Shown here: positions 1-7,740 of the stretch, in pieces | Layout of the letters: each line of letters starts with the position of its first letter | How positions within the stretch are numbered: the stretch's first letter is position 1 | NCBI GenBank assembly: GCA_026987795.1 | Contig: JALSMF010000378.1 | Coordinates: forward strand, 1 to 9,724 | From: Bacteroidales bacterium | GTDB lineage: Bacteria; Bacteroidota; Bacteroidia; Bacteroidales; JAADGE01 | Length of the DNA stretch: 9,724 bases | Direction of reading: 5' to 3' | Made by a program: the position numbers and the translations under genes | Notes under the pieces: generated by a model | Database searches by the model: none | The model's input: the letters and a program-made list of their open reading frames with translations, nothing else | What the model was told of the DNA's origin: nothing

Positions 1-1915
1 CTATATCTCGAGTCCATCCGGCAAGTTTGGCGTCTTCATTAAATTTTAAAGTTCCTCCGGCATATGAAATAAATCGTCCTCTGTCTTGATTGCCGGTAAT
101 ATTTCCCATTAAATTATGGTAGCCGTAGTATTTGAGACTTGTATTCAGAACTTCCGAAAGGTGTTTAAAAGATGAGTTTCCTGCGACAGCCTGTATGAAA
201 GCATCGTAAACATTGAAATCAAATTGTGCGTCAAGTTGTCCGGTGTTAACATAGCTGCTTATAAGCTCGGGACTGCCGTAGGTTTCTCCTATTTGATATA
301 TTCGTCTGTTTTCGGGAATTTCAATTTGTGTTTTGAGTTTTCTTGTAAGTGTTTGCCAGAAAATATTCGGTATATGCTTTGTTGCATCGTGTCTGAAACC
401 GTCAAGATTGTATTTTTTTATCCAGTATACTGCACTGTCGGACAGCATATTATAAACTTCAGGTTTTGTTAAATCCAGAGACGGAAGAAATACGTCAAAC
501 CATGTTGTAAGTCGGTGATCGTCCCATCGTTCGAGGTTTAATGTCCCGTCAGGCAGGTGCAGTTGAGTTGCGTTTTCGGGATGCTGTTTGTAATACGGGT
601 GTTCTTCGTGAACGTGATTTGCAACAAAATCCAACAGGACGTTTATGTTGTTTTCGTGAGCTGTTTTGACAAGGTTTTTAAAATCTTCCTCATTTCCGAA
701 GTGCTCATCAATTAATGTAAAAGATACGGGCCAATAGCCGTGATATGCCGAGAATTTTGTTTTCGGAAACGGATAATTACCGTATGCTCCTTTAACATTT
801 TTAACAATGGGCGAAATCCATATTGTATTTATGCCTAAATTTTTAAAATAGCCGTCTTTTATTTTTTTTATTACCCCTTTTATATCACCCCCCATATAAT
901 TTGCTTTCGGTAATATGCGTTTGTCGGGTACGGGTTTGTTATCGGCAGTGTCGCCGTCAAAAAAACGGTCGATAAAAACGTTATAAATTGTTGCTGCTTC
1001 AAAGTCGGTTCTTGTAAGTTTCGTAACTTCGTCAATAACTTTTCCTTTATCAAGCGGTATTAGTAAATCGTTAGAAAAACCGTAATCATTTGCAGCATAA
1101 ACTCGTATAAATGTTCTTTTTTGGTCTTTTGCATCACCGGGAATAATTATTCGGTATGCGTTGTTTGTTTTTTTTACAAAATTATTGTCAAGTTTAAAGT
1201 TTTTATAGAGGACAATCAGGTTTGTTATGTCATTTTTATATCCTATGTAAATAATATCATCATTTGTTGATTCGGTATATAGTTCGGGCAATTTAGTTTT
1301 GTTTGTTTTTCCTATTGTCATTACGGAATTAAAACCGCCCATACCGTTACTTATTTTTTCGGGGTTTGCAGGGTCAAGCATTTCTTTTCCGTCTGCAACA
1401 ATAAGATATTGATATTTTCCCGGTTCGGCAATAATTTCTGTTTTCCAAATGCCTTTTTCAAATTTTAAATTTGTATTATTCGGGTTCCATGCATTCATTT
1501 CGCCTTTCAGTTGAACTTTTTTGTATTTTTTCTTTTCCGGATTAAAAGTAAACAGGTATTTTATTTTCTCGGATTTTTTAAGCAAAATATCCTGATATAT
1601 ACCGGGCAAATAAAATCTTAAAGTGCTTAATTCGGGTAAATTGTCTGAAATGACGATTAATTTTATTACGGAACTGTCTTTCGATAATTTTATTTTCAGG
1701 CTTTTGTTACATGTAATGCTGTCAAACGAGTAATCTTCAGGAAAATAGTCTCTTATAAAAATCGTTGTGGTGTCAGTATTAAGACTTATCGGGCTTGCTA
1801 ATCCGAAAATCGGGTTTATATCCGGAAATTTGAACTCTTGAGATATTTGCTCTTCATTACATGAATAAATAAAAATTATCGGAAGTAAGAGAATTGAAAA
1901 AATTAGTTTTTTCAT
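1..1915 (-). CDS. GH13 alpha-amylase, outer-membrane lipoprotein (C-terminus cut by window edge)
   Basis: Glycoside hydrolase family 13 enzyme predicted to cleave alpha-1,4 bonds in starch or maltodextrin. The frame is open from the ATG at 1915 to base 1 (638 codons); the end of the protein lies outside the window. Residues 1-19 form a lipoprotein signal ending in the lipobox I-Y-S-C; the mature protein begins C-N-E-E-Q, and such acidic residues after the cysteine resemble Bacteroidota surface-export signals, so a SusG-like surface location is likely (inference). Residues about 128-195 resemble a CBM48/E-set glycan-binding domain (GEMNAWNP motif). The catalytic barrel starts near residue 308. 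Visible GH13 regions: I DFVANH (D429, H434), II GFRHDATKH (R508, nucleophile D510), III IGETYG (acid/base E544), IV GNQD (D611, with Q610 where most members have His). It lies 38 bp after the maltose phosphorylase gene and is probably the last or a late gene of the operon. Neopullulanase or cyclomaltodextrinase activity is possible. Confidence 0.9.
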   Translation of the reverse strand, partial: MKKLIFSILLLPIIFIYSCNEEQISQEFKFPDINPIFGLASPISLNTDTTTIFIRDYFPEDYSFDSITCNKSLKIKLSKDSSVIKLIVISDNLPELSTLRFYLPGIYQDILLKKSEKIKYLFTFNPEKKKYKKVQLKGEMNAWNPNNTNLKFEKGIWKTEIIAEPGKYQYLIVADGKEMLDPANPEKISNGMGGFNSVMTIGKTNKTKLPELYTESTNDDIIYIGYKNDITNLIVLYKNFKLDNNFVKKTNNAYRIIIPGDAKDQKRTFIRVYAANDYGFSNDLLIPLDKGKVIDEVTKLTRTDFEAATIYNVFIDRFFDGDTADNKPVPDKRILPKANYMGGDIKGVIKKIKDGYFKNLGINTIWISPIVKNVKGAYGNYPFPKTKFSAYHGYWPVSFTLIDEHFGNEEDFKNLVKTAHENNINVLLDFVANHVHEEHPYYKQHPENATQLHLPDGTLNLERWDDHRLTTWFDVFLPSLDLTKPEVYNMLSDSAVYWIKKYNLDGFRHDATKHIPNIFWQTLTRKLKTQIEIPENRRIYQIGETYGSPELISSYVNTGQLDAQFDFNVYDAFIQAVAGNSSFKHLSEVLNTSLKYYGYHNLMGNITGNQDRGRFISYAGGTLKFNEDAKLAGWTRDI

Positions 1916-1953
1916 TATTTAAAAAATTTATTGATTTGTATTATCCTGAAAAA

Positions 1954-4278
1954 TCAGCGGCTTTTTTGCCTCAATGCAATTTCCGAAACAGAATTTTTCT
2001 TAACTAACCGGCTGTTGCCAAATATCATAAGGTCAATGTCATAACTGCTTTGATTCTCTATTTTGAGGGATCCTTTTGATACTTCAAATTTCAATAAAAC
2101 ATTTCTGAAACGTATTTTAAATGAATATAGTTTCCATTGCTCGGGGATAAAAGGAACAAAGCTTAATTTGTTATTTTTTATTCGCATTCCGGCAAAACCT
2201 TTAACTATCGTCATCCATGTTCCGCCCATACTCGTAATATGTAAACCGTCCTCGGTATCGTTGTTGTAGTCGTCTAAATCCAATCGGGCGGCGTTTAAAT
2301 AGAAATTATAGGCTCTTTTTTCATCTCCTGTTTTTGCGGCGATAATTGAGTGGATGCATGATGAAAGTGAGCTTTCATGCACGGTAAGAGGTTCGTAAAA
2401 ATCAAAGTTTCTGCGGATAGTTTCTGTATCATAATCTTCTTCAAAAAAGTATATTCCCTGCAAAACATCGGCTTGTTTTATGTAACAAGAACGCAAAATT
2501 CTGTCCCACGACCAATGTTGATGTATAGGGCGTTCGAGGTGCGAAAGTTCTGAAACGGGTTTTATTTCTTTGTCGAGAAAACCGTCTTGTTGCAGAAAAA
2601 TTTTTCTCTTTTCGTCATAAGGGAAATACATATTTGTAAATATTTCCGTCCATTGTTTTATTTCTTTTTCTTCCCTGAAGTTTGTTTTTTCGGTTATTTG
2701 GTTGTATTTCTCCGGATTATTTGCTTTTACCCAATCTATGCAGTCAATTGTGTATTGCATTGTTTTGCATGCCAGGAGGTTTGTATACCAGTTGTTATTT
2801 ACGTTATTTTCATATTCGTTAGGTCCTGTTACTCCGAGCATAACATATTTTTGTTTATCTTCTGAAAAATTAACTCTTTGAGCCCAAAATCTTGAAATTC
2901 CGATAAGAACCTCCAAACCGTATTCAGCCAGATAATTTTTATCTCCGGTGTATCGTATGTAATCTTTTATTGCATATGCAATTGCACCGTTTCGGTGAAT
3001 TTCTTCAAAAGTTATTTCCCATTCGTTATGGCATTCCTCACCGTTTATGGTAACCATAGGGTATAATGCGGCACCGTCTTTGAATCCGAGTTTTTCGGCA
3101 TTTTCTATTGCTTTTTTGAGATGATTGTAGCGGTATTTTAAGAGTTGTTTTGCTACTTTTTCATCTGCGGTGCTTAAATAAAACGGCAGAAGATAAGCTT
3201 CTGTATCCCAATATGTTGATCCGCCGTATTTTTCTCCCGTAAATCCTTTAGGTCCGATATTAAGGCGTTCGTCTTGTCCTGTATATGTTTGGTTAAGCTG
3301 GAATATGTTGAAACGAATACCTTGTTGTGCAGCAACATCTCCTTCAATTATTATATCGCTTTCTTCCCATTTTTTTTGCCAAGCTTGTTCTTGTTCTTTT
3401 AATAAGTTTTCGTAACCTTTATTTTCTGCATATTCCAAAACCTCATAGGCAGCTTTTGCAAGAATATTTTTATCGTAATACATTGACGAAGTAACTGCTG
3501 CAAATTTATAAATTGTTGTTTTTTTATTTTTCTTTACGGGTAAGGAAAACTTAAATCCGACATATTTTTCTTTTTCGATTTTTTCAAAGTCTGACAGTGA
3601 GATTTCTTTATTATTAAATGTTGTTTTGATATCGACAGCCGTGCAAACTCTGAAAAATGTTTTTTTTGTTTCTGAAATTACGTATGGCTTTACGGCTGCA
3701 GATTTTTCAATTTCAATCCAAAATTTTTCATCATAATTAGAATCTTGATTTGATATATCTGCGTTAATGTCTGCAATAACTTCGATTTTTCCGTCAAAAT
3801 TAAGGGGTTCGACTGAATATTTTATTACACCGAGTTCATCGTTTACGATACTTAGGAAACGTTTTGATTTTACCTTAATTTTTTTTCCGTCGGCAAATTC
3901 TGCTGTATAACGTTTTCTGAGGTACCCTTTTTTCATATTCAGAACACGTTTAAATTCAGTGATTTTGCAGGTATGTAAATCTAATTTTTGCCCGTTTATT
4001 TTTATTTTTATACCCGTCCAGTCAGGAGCATTAAGGACTTTTGCAAAATATTCGGGATAGCCGTTTTTCCACCACCCTACACGTGTTTTATCCGGGTAAT
4101 AAATGCCTGATATGTAATTTCCCTGAAGAGTTTCACCTGAATAGTATTCTTCAAAATTGGCTCTTTGTCCTATTTTTCCGTTGCCGAGACTGAATATGCT
4201 TTCTGATACTTTGTTATATTCCGGTAGCAGTCCTTCTTCAATAATCTTCCAGGGTGCGTGCTTTATATATTGTTTCAT
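1954..4278 (-). CDS. mapA: Maltose phosphorylase (GH65)
   Basis: Cytoplasmic inverting phosphorylase: maltose + phosphate gives glucose + beta-D-glucose 1-phosphate. The 774-residue length is usual for the family. Layout by homology: N-terminal beta-sandwich (about 1-270), linker, (alpha/alpha)6 barrel (about 320-690), small C-terminal beta domain. The motif TGPNEYENN carries the general-acid glutamate, E488 counted from this start. CHNEWEITFEEIHRNGA (from about residue 416) is the loop that sets acceptor specificity in GH65 and has the maltose-type sequence rather than a trehalose- or kojibiose-type one. KQADV and TVHESSLS are conserved parts of the active site. An in-frame upstream ATG at 4341 would add 21 residues and overlap the preceding gene by 56 bp. 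The ATG at 4278 is preferred because it lies 7 bp after the beta-phosphoglucomutase stop and gives the family's normal start (MKQYIKHAPWK). The neighbouring beta-phosphoglucomutase supports a product of beta-glucose 1-phosphate. Exact disaccharide specificity is inferred. Confidence 0.95.
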   Translation of the reverse strand: MKQYIKHAPWKIIEEGLLPEYNKVSESIFSLGNGKIGQRANFEEYYSGETLQGNYISGIYYPDKTRVGWWKNGYPEYFAKVLNAPDWTGIKIKINGQKLDLHTCKITEFKRVLNMKKGYLRKRYTAEFADGKKIKVKSKRFLSIVNDELGVIKYSVEPLNFDGKIEVIADINADISNQDSNYDEKFWIEIEKSAAVKPYVISETKKTFFRVCTAVDIKTTFNNKEISLSDFEKIEKEKYVGFKFSLPVKKNKKTTIYKFAAVTSSMYYDKNILAKAAYEVLEYAENKGYENLLKEQEQAWQKKWEESDIIIEGDVAAQQGIRFNIFQLNQTYTGQDERLNIGPKGFTGEKYGGSTYWDTEAYLLPFYLSTADEKVAKQLLKYRYNHLKKAIENAEKLGFKDGAALYPMVTINGEECHNEWEITFEEIHRNGAIAYAIKDYIRYTGDKNYLAEYGLEVLIGISRFWAQRVNFSEDKQKYVMLGVTGPNEYENNVNNNWYTNLLACKTMQYTIDCIDWVKANNPEKYNQITEKTNFREEKEIKQWTEIFTNMYFPYDEKRKIFLQQDGFLDKEIKPVSELSHLERPIHQHWSWDRILRSCYIKQADVLQGIYFFEEDYDTETIRRNFDFYEPLTVHESSLSSCIHSIIAAKTGDEKRAYNFYLNAARLDLDDYNNDTEDGLHITSMGGTWMTIVKGFAGMRIKNNKLSFVPFIPEQWKLYSFKIRFRNVLLKFEVSKGSLKIENQSSYDIDLMIFGNSRLVKKNSVSEIALRQKSR

Positions 4279-4285
4279 TTTTAAT

Positions 4286-4936
4286 TTACAGTTGTTTAAT
4301 AATATCATCAAAAGTGATGTTTTTAAAATTACTGATAACATAATCAGCTTTACTTAAAGTTTTCGGAGAACCGATACCCACGCATTTAAATTTGCCGTTT
4401 ATTGCAGCTTCAATGCCTGCTTCGGCATCTTCAAAAACAATACATTCTCCGGGCTTAACTTTTAATTCTTCCGCAGCTTTGAGAAAAACTTCAGGGTCGG
4501 GTTTTGCCTTGCTCACTTTAGTTCCGTCTATAACAATTTCAAAATAGTTTTTTAATTTCAGCCGGTTTAAAATTGTCATAGCATTTTTACTTGCTGAGCC
4601 GAGAGCAATTTTTATGTTTTTGTTTTGTAAGTCTTCCAAAAAATCAATAACACCGGGCAAGATTTCCTCAGGTGTCATTTTTAAAATGTATTCGAGGTAT
4701 TTTTTGTTTTTATTTTCGGCAAATTTCAGTTTTGTTTTTTTGTCAAAATCTTTTTTGCCTGTTTCAAGCAAAATATCAAGCGAGTGCATACGACTTACAC
4801 CTTTTAGTTTTTCATTATCTTTTTCAGAGAAATTAAAACCTAATTTTTCTGCAAGTTCCTTCCATGCAAGGTAATGATACTTTGCCGTGTCTACGATTAC
4901 ACCGTCTAAATCAAAAATACAACCTTTTATTTTCAT
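4286..4936 (-). CDS. pgmB: Beta-phosphoglucomutase
   Basis: HAD-superfamily mutase that converts beta-D-glucose 1-phosphate to glucose 6-phosphate through a beta-glucose 1,6-bisphosphate intermediate in the cytoplasm. The 216 residues contain all the hallmarks of the well-studied Lactococcus lactis enzyme, at matching or one-off positions: nucleophile D9 and acid/base D11 in FDLDGV, T17 and H21 in the cap hinge, K45 and R49 in LKGVSR, S114 in GSAS, K145 in KAKPDP, and E169-D170 in FEDAEAG for magnesium. The cap domain spans about residues 15-85. Conservation of D11, H21, K45 and R49 separates it from plain HAD phosphatases. The gene starts 5 bp after the transporter stop and ends 7 bp before the maltose phosphorylase ATG, so the three are almost certainly cotranscribed, and it consumes the phosphorylase product directly. 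Confidence 0.96.
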   Translation of the reverse strand: MKIKGCIFDLDGVIVDTAKYHYLAWKELAEKLGFNFSEKDNEKLKGVSRMHSLDILLETGKKDFDKKTKLKFAENKNKKYLEYILKMTPEEILPGVIDFLEDLQNKNIKIALGSASKNAMTILNRLKLKNYFEIVIDGTKVSKAKPDPEVFLKAAEELKVKPGECIVFEDAEAGIEAAINGKFKCVGIGSPKTLSKADYVISNFKNITFDDIIKQL

Positions 4937-4941
4937 AAAAT

Positions 4942-6438
4942 TTAATTTTCGTCTTTAACAAAGCCTACCAGCACGGCAGCAATAATTAATGAAATACCTC
5001 CGAGAACTAAAGCATATATTGCATCTTCTTTAAAAACAGATTTTACCAAAAAACCGAGAATGCTTGCAGCTAAAATTTGAGGAATTACAATGAAAAAATT
5101 AAAAATCCCCATATAAATTCCCATTTTGTTTGAAGGTAAAGAACCTGTAAGTATGGCATACGGCATAGCAAGAATACTTGCCCAGGTCAGGCCTATTCCG
5201 ACAAACGGTATCAGCAACATATTCGGATTTTTTATAAAAAATATTGAAATCAGACTTAAGCCTCCTATAATCAAGGATATTGAGTGGGTTGTTTTTCGAC
5301 TTGTTTTTTTTGCAAGCCAAATAAGCATGAAAGCAAAAACGGCGGCAAATCCGTTATAGACTCCGAAGCATACACCGACCCAATTTGCACCTTCGTTATA
5401 TAATGCGGAAGTTGTGTCTGTTGTTCCGTAGATGTGTTCCGTAACTCCTGCCGTTGTATATATCCACATTGCAAATAAGGCAAACCATGAGAAAAACTGT
5501 ACGATTGCTAACTGTCCCATAGTCTTCGGCATTGAGTTTAAATCATTAAAAACAGATATAAATCCGCTTTTAATGTTATTTTTTTGCATAATTCCGGAAA
5601 TTAACTCCAATATTCCGAAAATTAATAAGCCGAATGACAAAATATATACTTCTTGTTCTACTTTGATAAAATAAAATACAATACTTAACAGAATCCCGAG
5701 AATTGAGAAAACTGCTCCTAATTTCAGAGATTTATTGATTTGCTCTTTTTTATTTTTGATATCATCAGCTTCGCAAATATCCTCTTTATGGTCATCAAAT
5801 TCTTTCAGTTCTTCCGGAGAGTATTCCTTTGAACTGAAGACCGTCCAGGCAACGGCACTTATAAAAACTACTGCACCTATATAGAATGAAAATTTAACTG
5901 AAGGGGGTATTTCTCCTTCAGGAGCAGTATTTGATATTCCCAGCCAGTTAGTCATCATATAGGGGAGAAGTGAAGCTATAACAGCACCTGTCCCGATAAA
6001 AAAACTTTGCATGGCAAAACCTGCCGTTCTTTGCTCGGAAGGTAACATATCGCCTACAAAAGCCCTGAAAGGTTCCATTGATATATTAATCGATGCGTCC
6101 ATCATCCAAAGCATACCTGCCGCAATCCATAATGACGGTGAATTCGGCATTACGAACAGTGCTATTGAAGCCAATATTGCTCCTGCAAGGAAATACGGTC
6201 TTCGCCGTCCGAGTTTGCACCATGTTTTATCTGAAGCGTGTCCGATAATAGGCTGAATTATTAACCCCGTAACCGGAGCCGCAATCCAGAGAATAGGAAT
6301 ATCGTCAATTTTAGCCCCCAGAGTTTCAAATATTCTGCTGACATTGGCATTTTGCAAAGCAAATCCGAATTGAATTCCGAGGAAACCGAAGCTCATATTC
6401 CAAATTTGCCAAAAACTTAGTTTTGGTTTTGTTTTCAT
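4942..6438 (-). CDS. MFS sugar transporter (GPH/SLC45-like), probable maltose importer
   Basis: Inner-membrane transporter of 498 residues, probably a proton- or sodium-coupled importer of maltose or short maltodextrin; the substrate is inferred from the operon. The major-facilitator signature between helices 2 and 3 is visible as GHASDKTWCKLGRRRP (residues 66-81). Conserved segments shared with the glycoside:cation symporter and sucrose/SLC45-type families include MEPFRAFVGD (121-130) and QLAIVQFFSWFALFAMW (309-325). Six hydrophobic segments lie before a charged cytoplasmic stretch (about 203-237) and six follow residue 305. Two additional strongly hydrophobic stretches at about 239-259 and 264-283 sit in the central region, giving 14 predicted segments instead of the standard 12. 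It is the first gene of the predicted operon, preceded by a Bacteroidetes-type promoter, and sits 5 bp upstream of pgmB. Similar transporters are found beside GH65 phosphorylases in other Bacteroidota and as MalY in Caulobacter. Confidence 0.9.
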   Translation of the reverse strand: MKTKPKLSFWQIWNMSFGFLGIQFGFALQNANVSRIFETLGAKIDDIPILWIAAPVTGLIIQPIIGHASDKTWCKLGRRRPYFLAGAILASIALFVMPNSPSLWIAAGMLWMMDASINISMEPFRAFVGDMLPSEQRTAGFAMQSFFIGTGAVIASLLPYMMTNWLGISNTAPEGEIPPSVKFSFYIGAVVFISAVAWTVFSSKEYSPEELKEFDDHKEDICEADDIKNKKEQINKSLKLGAVFSILGILLSIVFYFIKVEQEVYILSFGLLIFGILELISGIMQKNNIKSGFISVFNDLNSMPKTMGQLAIVQFFSWFALFAMWIYTTAGVTEHIYGTTDTTSALYNEGANWVGVCFGVYNGFAAVFAFMLIWLAKKTSRKTTHSISLIIGGLSLISIFFIKNPNMLLIPFVGIGLTWASILAMPYAILTGSLPSNKMGIYMGIFNFFIVIPQILAASILGFLVKSVFKEDAIYALVLGGISLIIAAVLVGFVKDEN

Positions 6439-6512
6439 TTCAGAAAATTATATAAAACAATAACAAGTCAAATGAAAATTCAACTTTTTTAAAGGAAAGA
6501 AATATGTAAATT

Positions 6513-6530
6513 GTATAAAAATTTAAACTG
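6513..6530 (+). repeat. Copy 1 of an 18/19-bp element shared by the two control regions
   Basis: The plus-strand sequence GTATAAAAATTTAAACTG also occurs at 7842-7860 with one extra A in its A-run. Here it overlaps the predicted start of transcription and early leader of the transporter operon, so the transcript would carry the reverse complement. Its function is unknown, and AT-richness raises the possibility of chance. Confidence 0.5.
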
Positions 6531-6535
6531 TCAGG

Positions 6536-6566
6536 CAAAGATATGAGAATTTGCGGAAAATACAAA
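6536..6566 (-). promoter_or_regulatory. Predicted promoter of the transporter-pgmB-phosphorylase-amylase operon
   Basis: Reading the minus strand, a TTTG (-33 box, 6566-6563) is followed by exactly 19 nt and then TATCTTTG (-7 box, 6543-6536). This is a full match to the Bacteroidetes sigma-ABfr consensus TTTG-N19-TAnnTTTG. Transcription would begin near 6530, leaving a leader of about 90 nt before the transporter ATG. No other full-match promoter was found in the gap 6439-6639. Confidence 0.7.
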
Positions 6567-6622
6567 TTCCGGGTAATATGAGCGATGCTTTATAATCTTG
6601 ATAATAAGGAGTAAGCATTGAT

Positions 6623-6634
6623 TCAAACGATTGC
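6623..6634 (-). promoter_or_regulatory. LacI-type operator upstream of the transporter operon
   Basis: On the minus strand this reads GCAATCGTTTGA, matching 11 of 12 bases of the first site upstream of susC (7737-7748). The core has the CG-centred dyad typical of LacI/GalR operators. It lies 5 bp beyond the regulator's stop codon and 56 bp upstream of the -33 box of the predicted promoter. That position is unusual for simple repression. Binding by the adjacent regulator is inferred from motif sharing. Confidence 0.65.
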
Positions 6635-6639
6635 GGAAT

Positions 6640-7653
6640 TTAAATCTTTTTTGTAGAATTCCTTATGATTAATTTTGTTGAGATTATTTTTGTTGTAATT
6701 TCTTCTGTTTCGTTTTCAATTTTATTAATTAATATTTCGGCTGCAGTATATCCCATTAAATAACCGTTTTGTTCGACTGTTGAGAGTTGCGGATATGTCA
6801 TTTTTGAAATAATGCCGTTGGTAAATCCGAAGACAGAAACTTCGCCGGGAACTTTAACATTAAGCTCATTTAAAGCATTTAAAACTCCTGCAGCAGTCAT
6901 ATCATTAACAGTAAAAATGCCGTCCGGTAATTTACCTTCTTTATGAAGTTTGAATATTAATTCTTTTCCCTTTTTAAATGTATCAGCCTGAAGTATAAGG
7001 TTCTCGTCAAAATTAAAACCGTTTCTTTTCAGAGCGTCTGCAAATCCCCACATTCTTTTTGAGCTTATTTTAAGATTTTCAGGACCGGAAAAATGCAGTA
7101 AATTCTTGCAACCTGTTTTTATAAGGTATTCTGTAGCCTCGAAAGCAGCTTTGTAGTCGTCAATTATTACTTTGTCTGTTTTTATTCCGTGGCAGGTTCT
7201 GTCAAAAAAAACTATCGGCGTGCCTGTTTTAAGAACATTGCGAAAATGGCTAAAATCTTCCGTATCTTTTGTTCTGGAAACTATCATTCCGTCAACCCTG
7301 CCAGAAAGTAATGTTCTGCAGTTATCAATTTCTTTTTCTGAAGATTCATTTGACTGTGTAATAATTATATTATAAGCTTTTTTAGCTGCATATTCTTCTA
7401 TACCGCTTATCACCGTTGAGAAAAAATGATGCACAATTTGCGGAACGATGATTCCTATAATACGACTTCTGTTACTTTGCAAGCTAAGTGCAATTGCATT
7501 AGGTTTATAGTTAAGTTTTTTTGCCAACCCTTTAACCTTTTCTTTTGTTTCAGTGCTGATATCCGGATGGTCTTTTAATGCCCTGGATACTGTAGAAGCC
7601 GAGATGCCGAGCATTTTAGCAATATCTTTTATGGTTATTTGGTGACTTTTCAT
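6640..7653 (-). CDS. LacI/GalR-family transcriptional regulator of the alpha-glucan locus
   Basis: DNA-binding regulator of 337 residues, the normal length for the family. The N-terminal helix-turn-helix spans about residues 6-30 (ITIKDIAKMLGIS, recognition helix STVSRAL). The hinge helix follows at about 50-62 (KPNAIALSLQSN) and the periplasmic-binding-protein-like effector and dimerisation domain runs from about 65 to the end (typical segments IIGIIVP, DGMIVS, FFDR and TVEQNGYLMG). The effector is probably maltose or a maltodextrin, inferred from the neighbours. It is divergent from susC and in the same orientation as the transporter operon 201 bp downstream. LacI-type palindromic sites occur on both sides of the gene, at 7737-7760 and 6623-6634, so it probably controls susC, the transporter operon and perhaps itself. 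No convincing promoter for this gene was found. Whether it represses or activates cannot be told from the protein. Confidence 0.93.
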   Translation of the reverse strand: MKSHQITIKDIAKMLGISASTVSRALKDHPDISTETKEKVKGLAKKLNYKPNAIALSLQSNRSRIIGIIVPQIVHHFFSTVISGIEEYAAKKAYNIIITQSNESSEKEIDNCRTLLSGRVDGMIVSRTKDTEDFSHFRNVLKTGTPIVFFDRTCHGIKTDKVIIDDYKAAFEATEYLIKTGCKNLLHFSGPENLKISSKRMWGFADALKRNGFNFDENLILQADTFKKGKELIFKLHKEGKLPDGIFTVNDMTAAGVLNALNELNVKVPGEVSVFGFTNGIISKMTYPQLSTVEQNGYLMGYTAAEILINKIENETEEITTKIISTKLIIRNSTKKI

Positions 7654-7725
7654 CAGACCTCTAAATTAGATATATTTTTTAATTTTTGCGAAAAAACTAA
7701 ATTATAATTTTCTCATTATTATGTT

Positions 7726-7740
7726 TTGCAAAATATGCAA
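7726..7740. repeat. Inverted repeat TTGCA-N5-TGCAA abutting the operators
   Basis: TTGCA at 7726-7730 and TGCAA at 7736-7740 form a perfect 5-bp dyad with an AAATA spacer. The right arm overlaps the first operator by four bases. It could be an extra half-site for the regulator or a site for another protein. The short arms make chance possible. Confidence 0.35.

Noticed and set aside
224..472. Plus-strand open frame of 82 codons near the left edge
   Set aside because: It is antisense to GH13 regions II and III of the amylase, so it is a shadow frame.
2587..2865. Plus-strand open frame of 92 codons inside the maltose phosphorylase gene
   Set aside because: Antisense to a strongly supported enzyme gene. 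The translation is rich in Phe, Ile and Cys from the opposite-strand codons and has no recognisable domain.
6439..6639. Intrinsic terminator after the regulator gene
   Set aside because: No stable GC-containing hairpin followed by a T-run on the minus strand was found, so read-through from the regulator into the transporter operon cannot be excluded.
7683..7695. TTTTTGCGAAAAA as another operator or an intrinsic terminator
   Set aside because: The arms are only A/T runs around a GCG centre, it lacks the CG-centred GCAA half-sites of the other operators, and there is no GC-rich stem.
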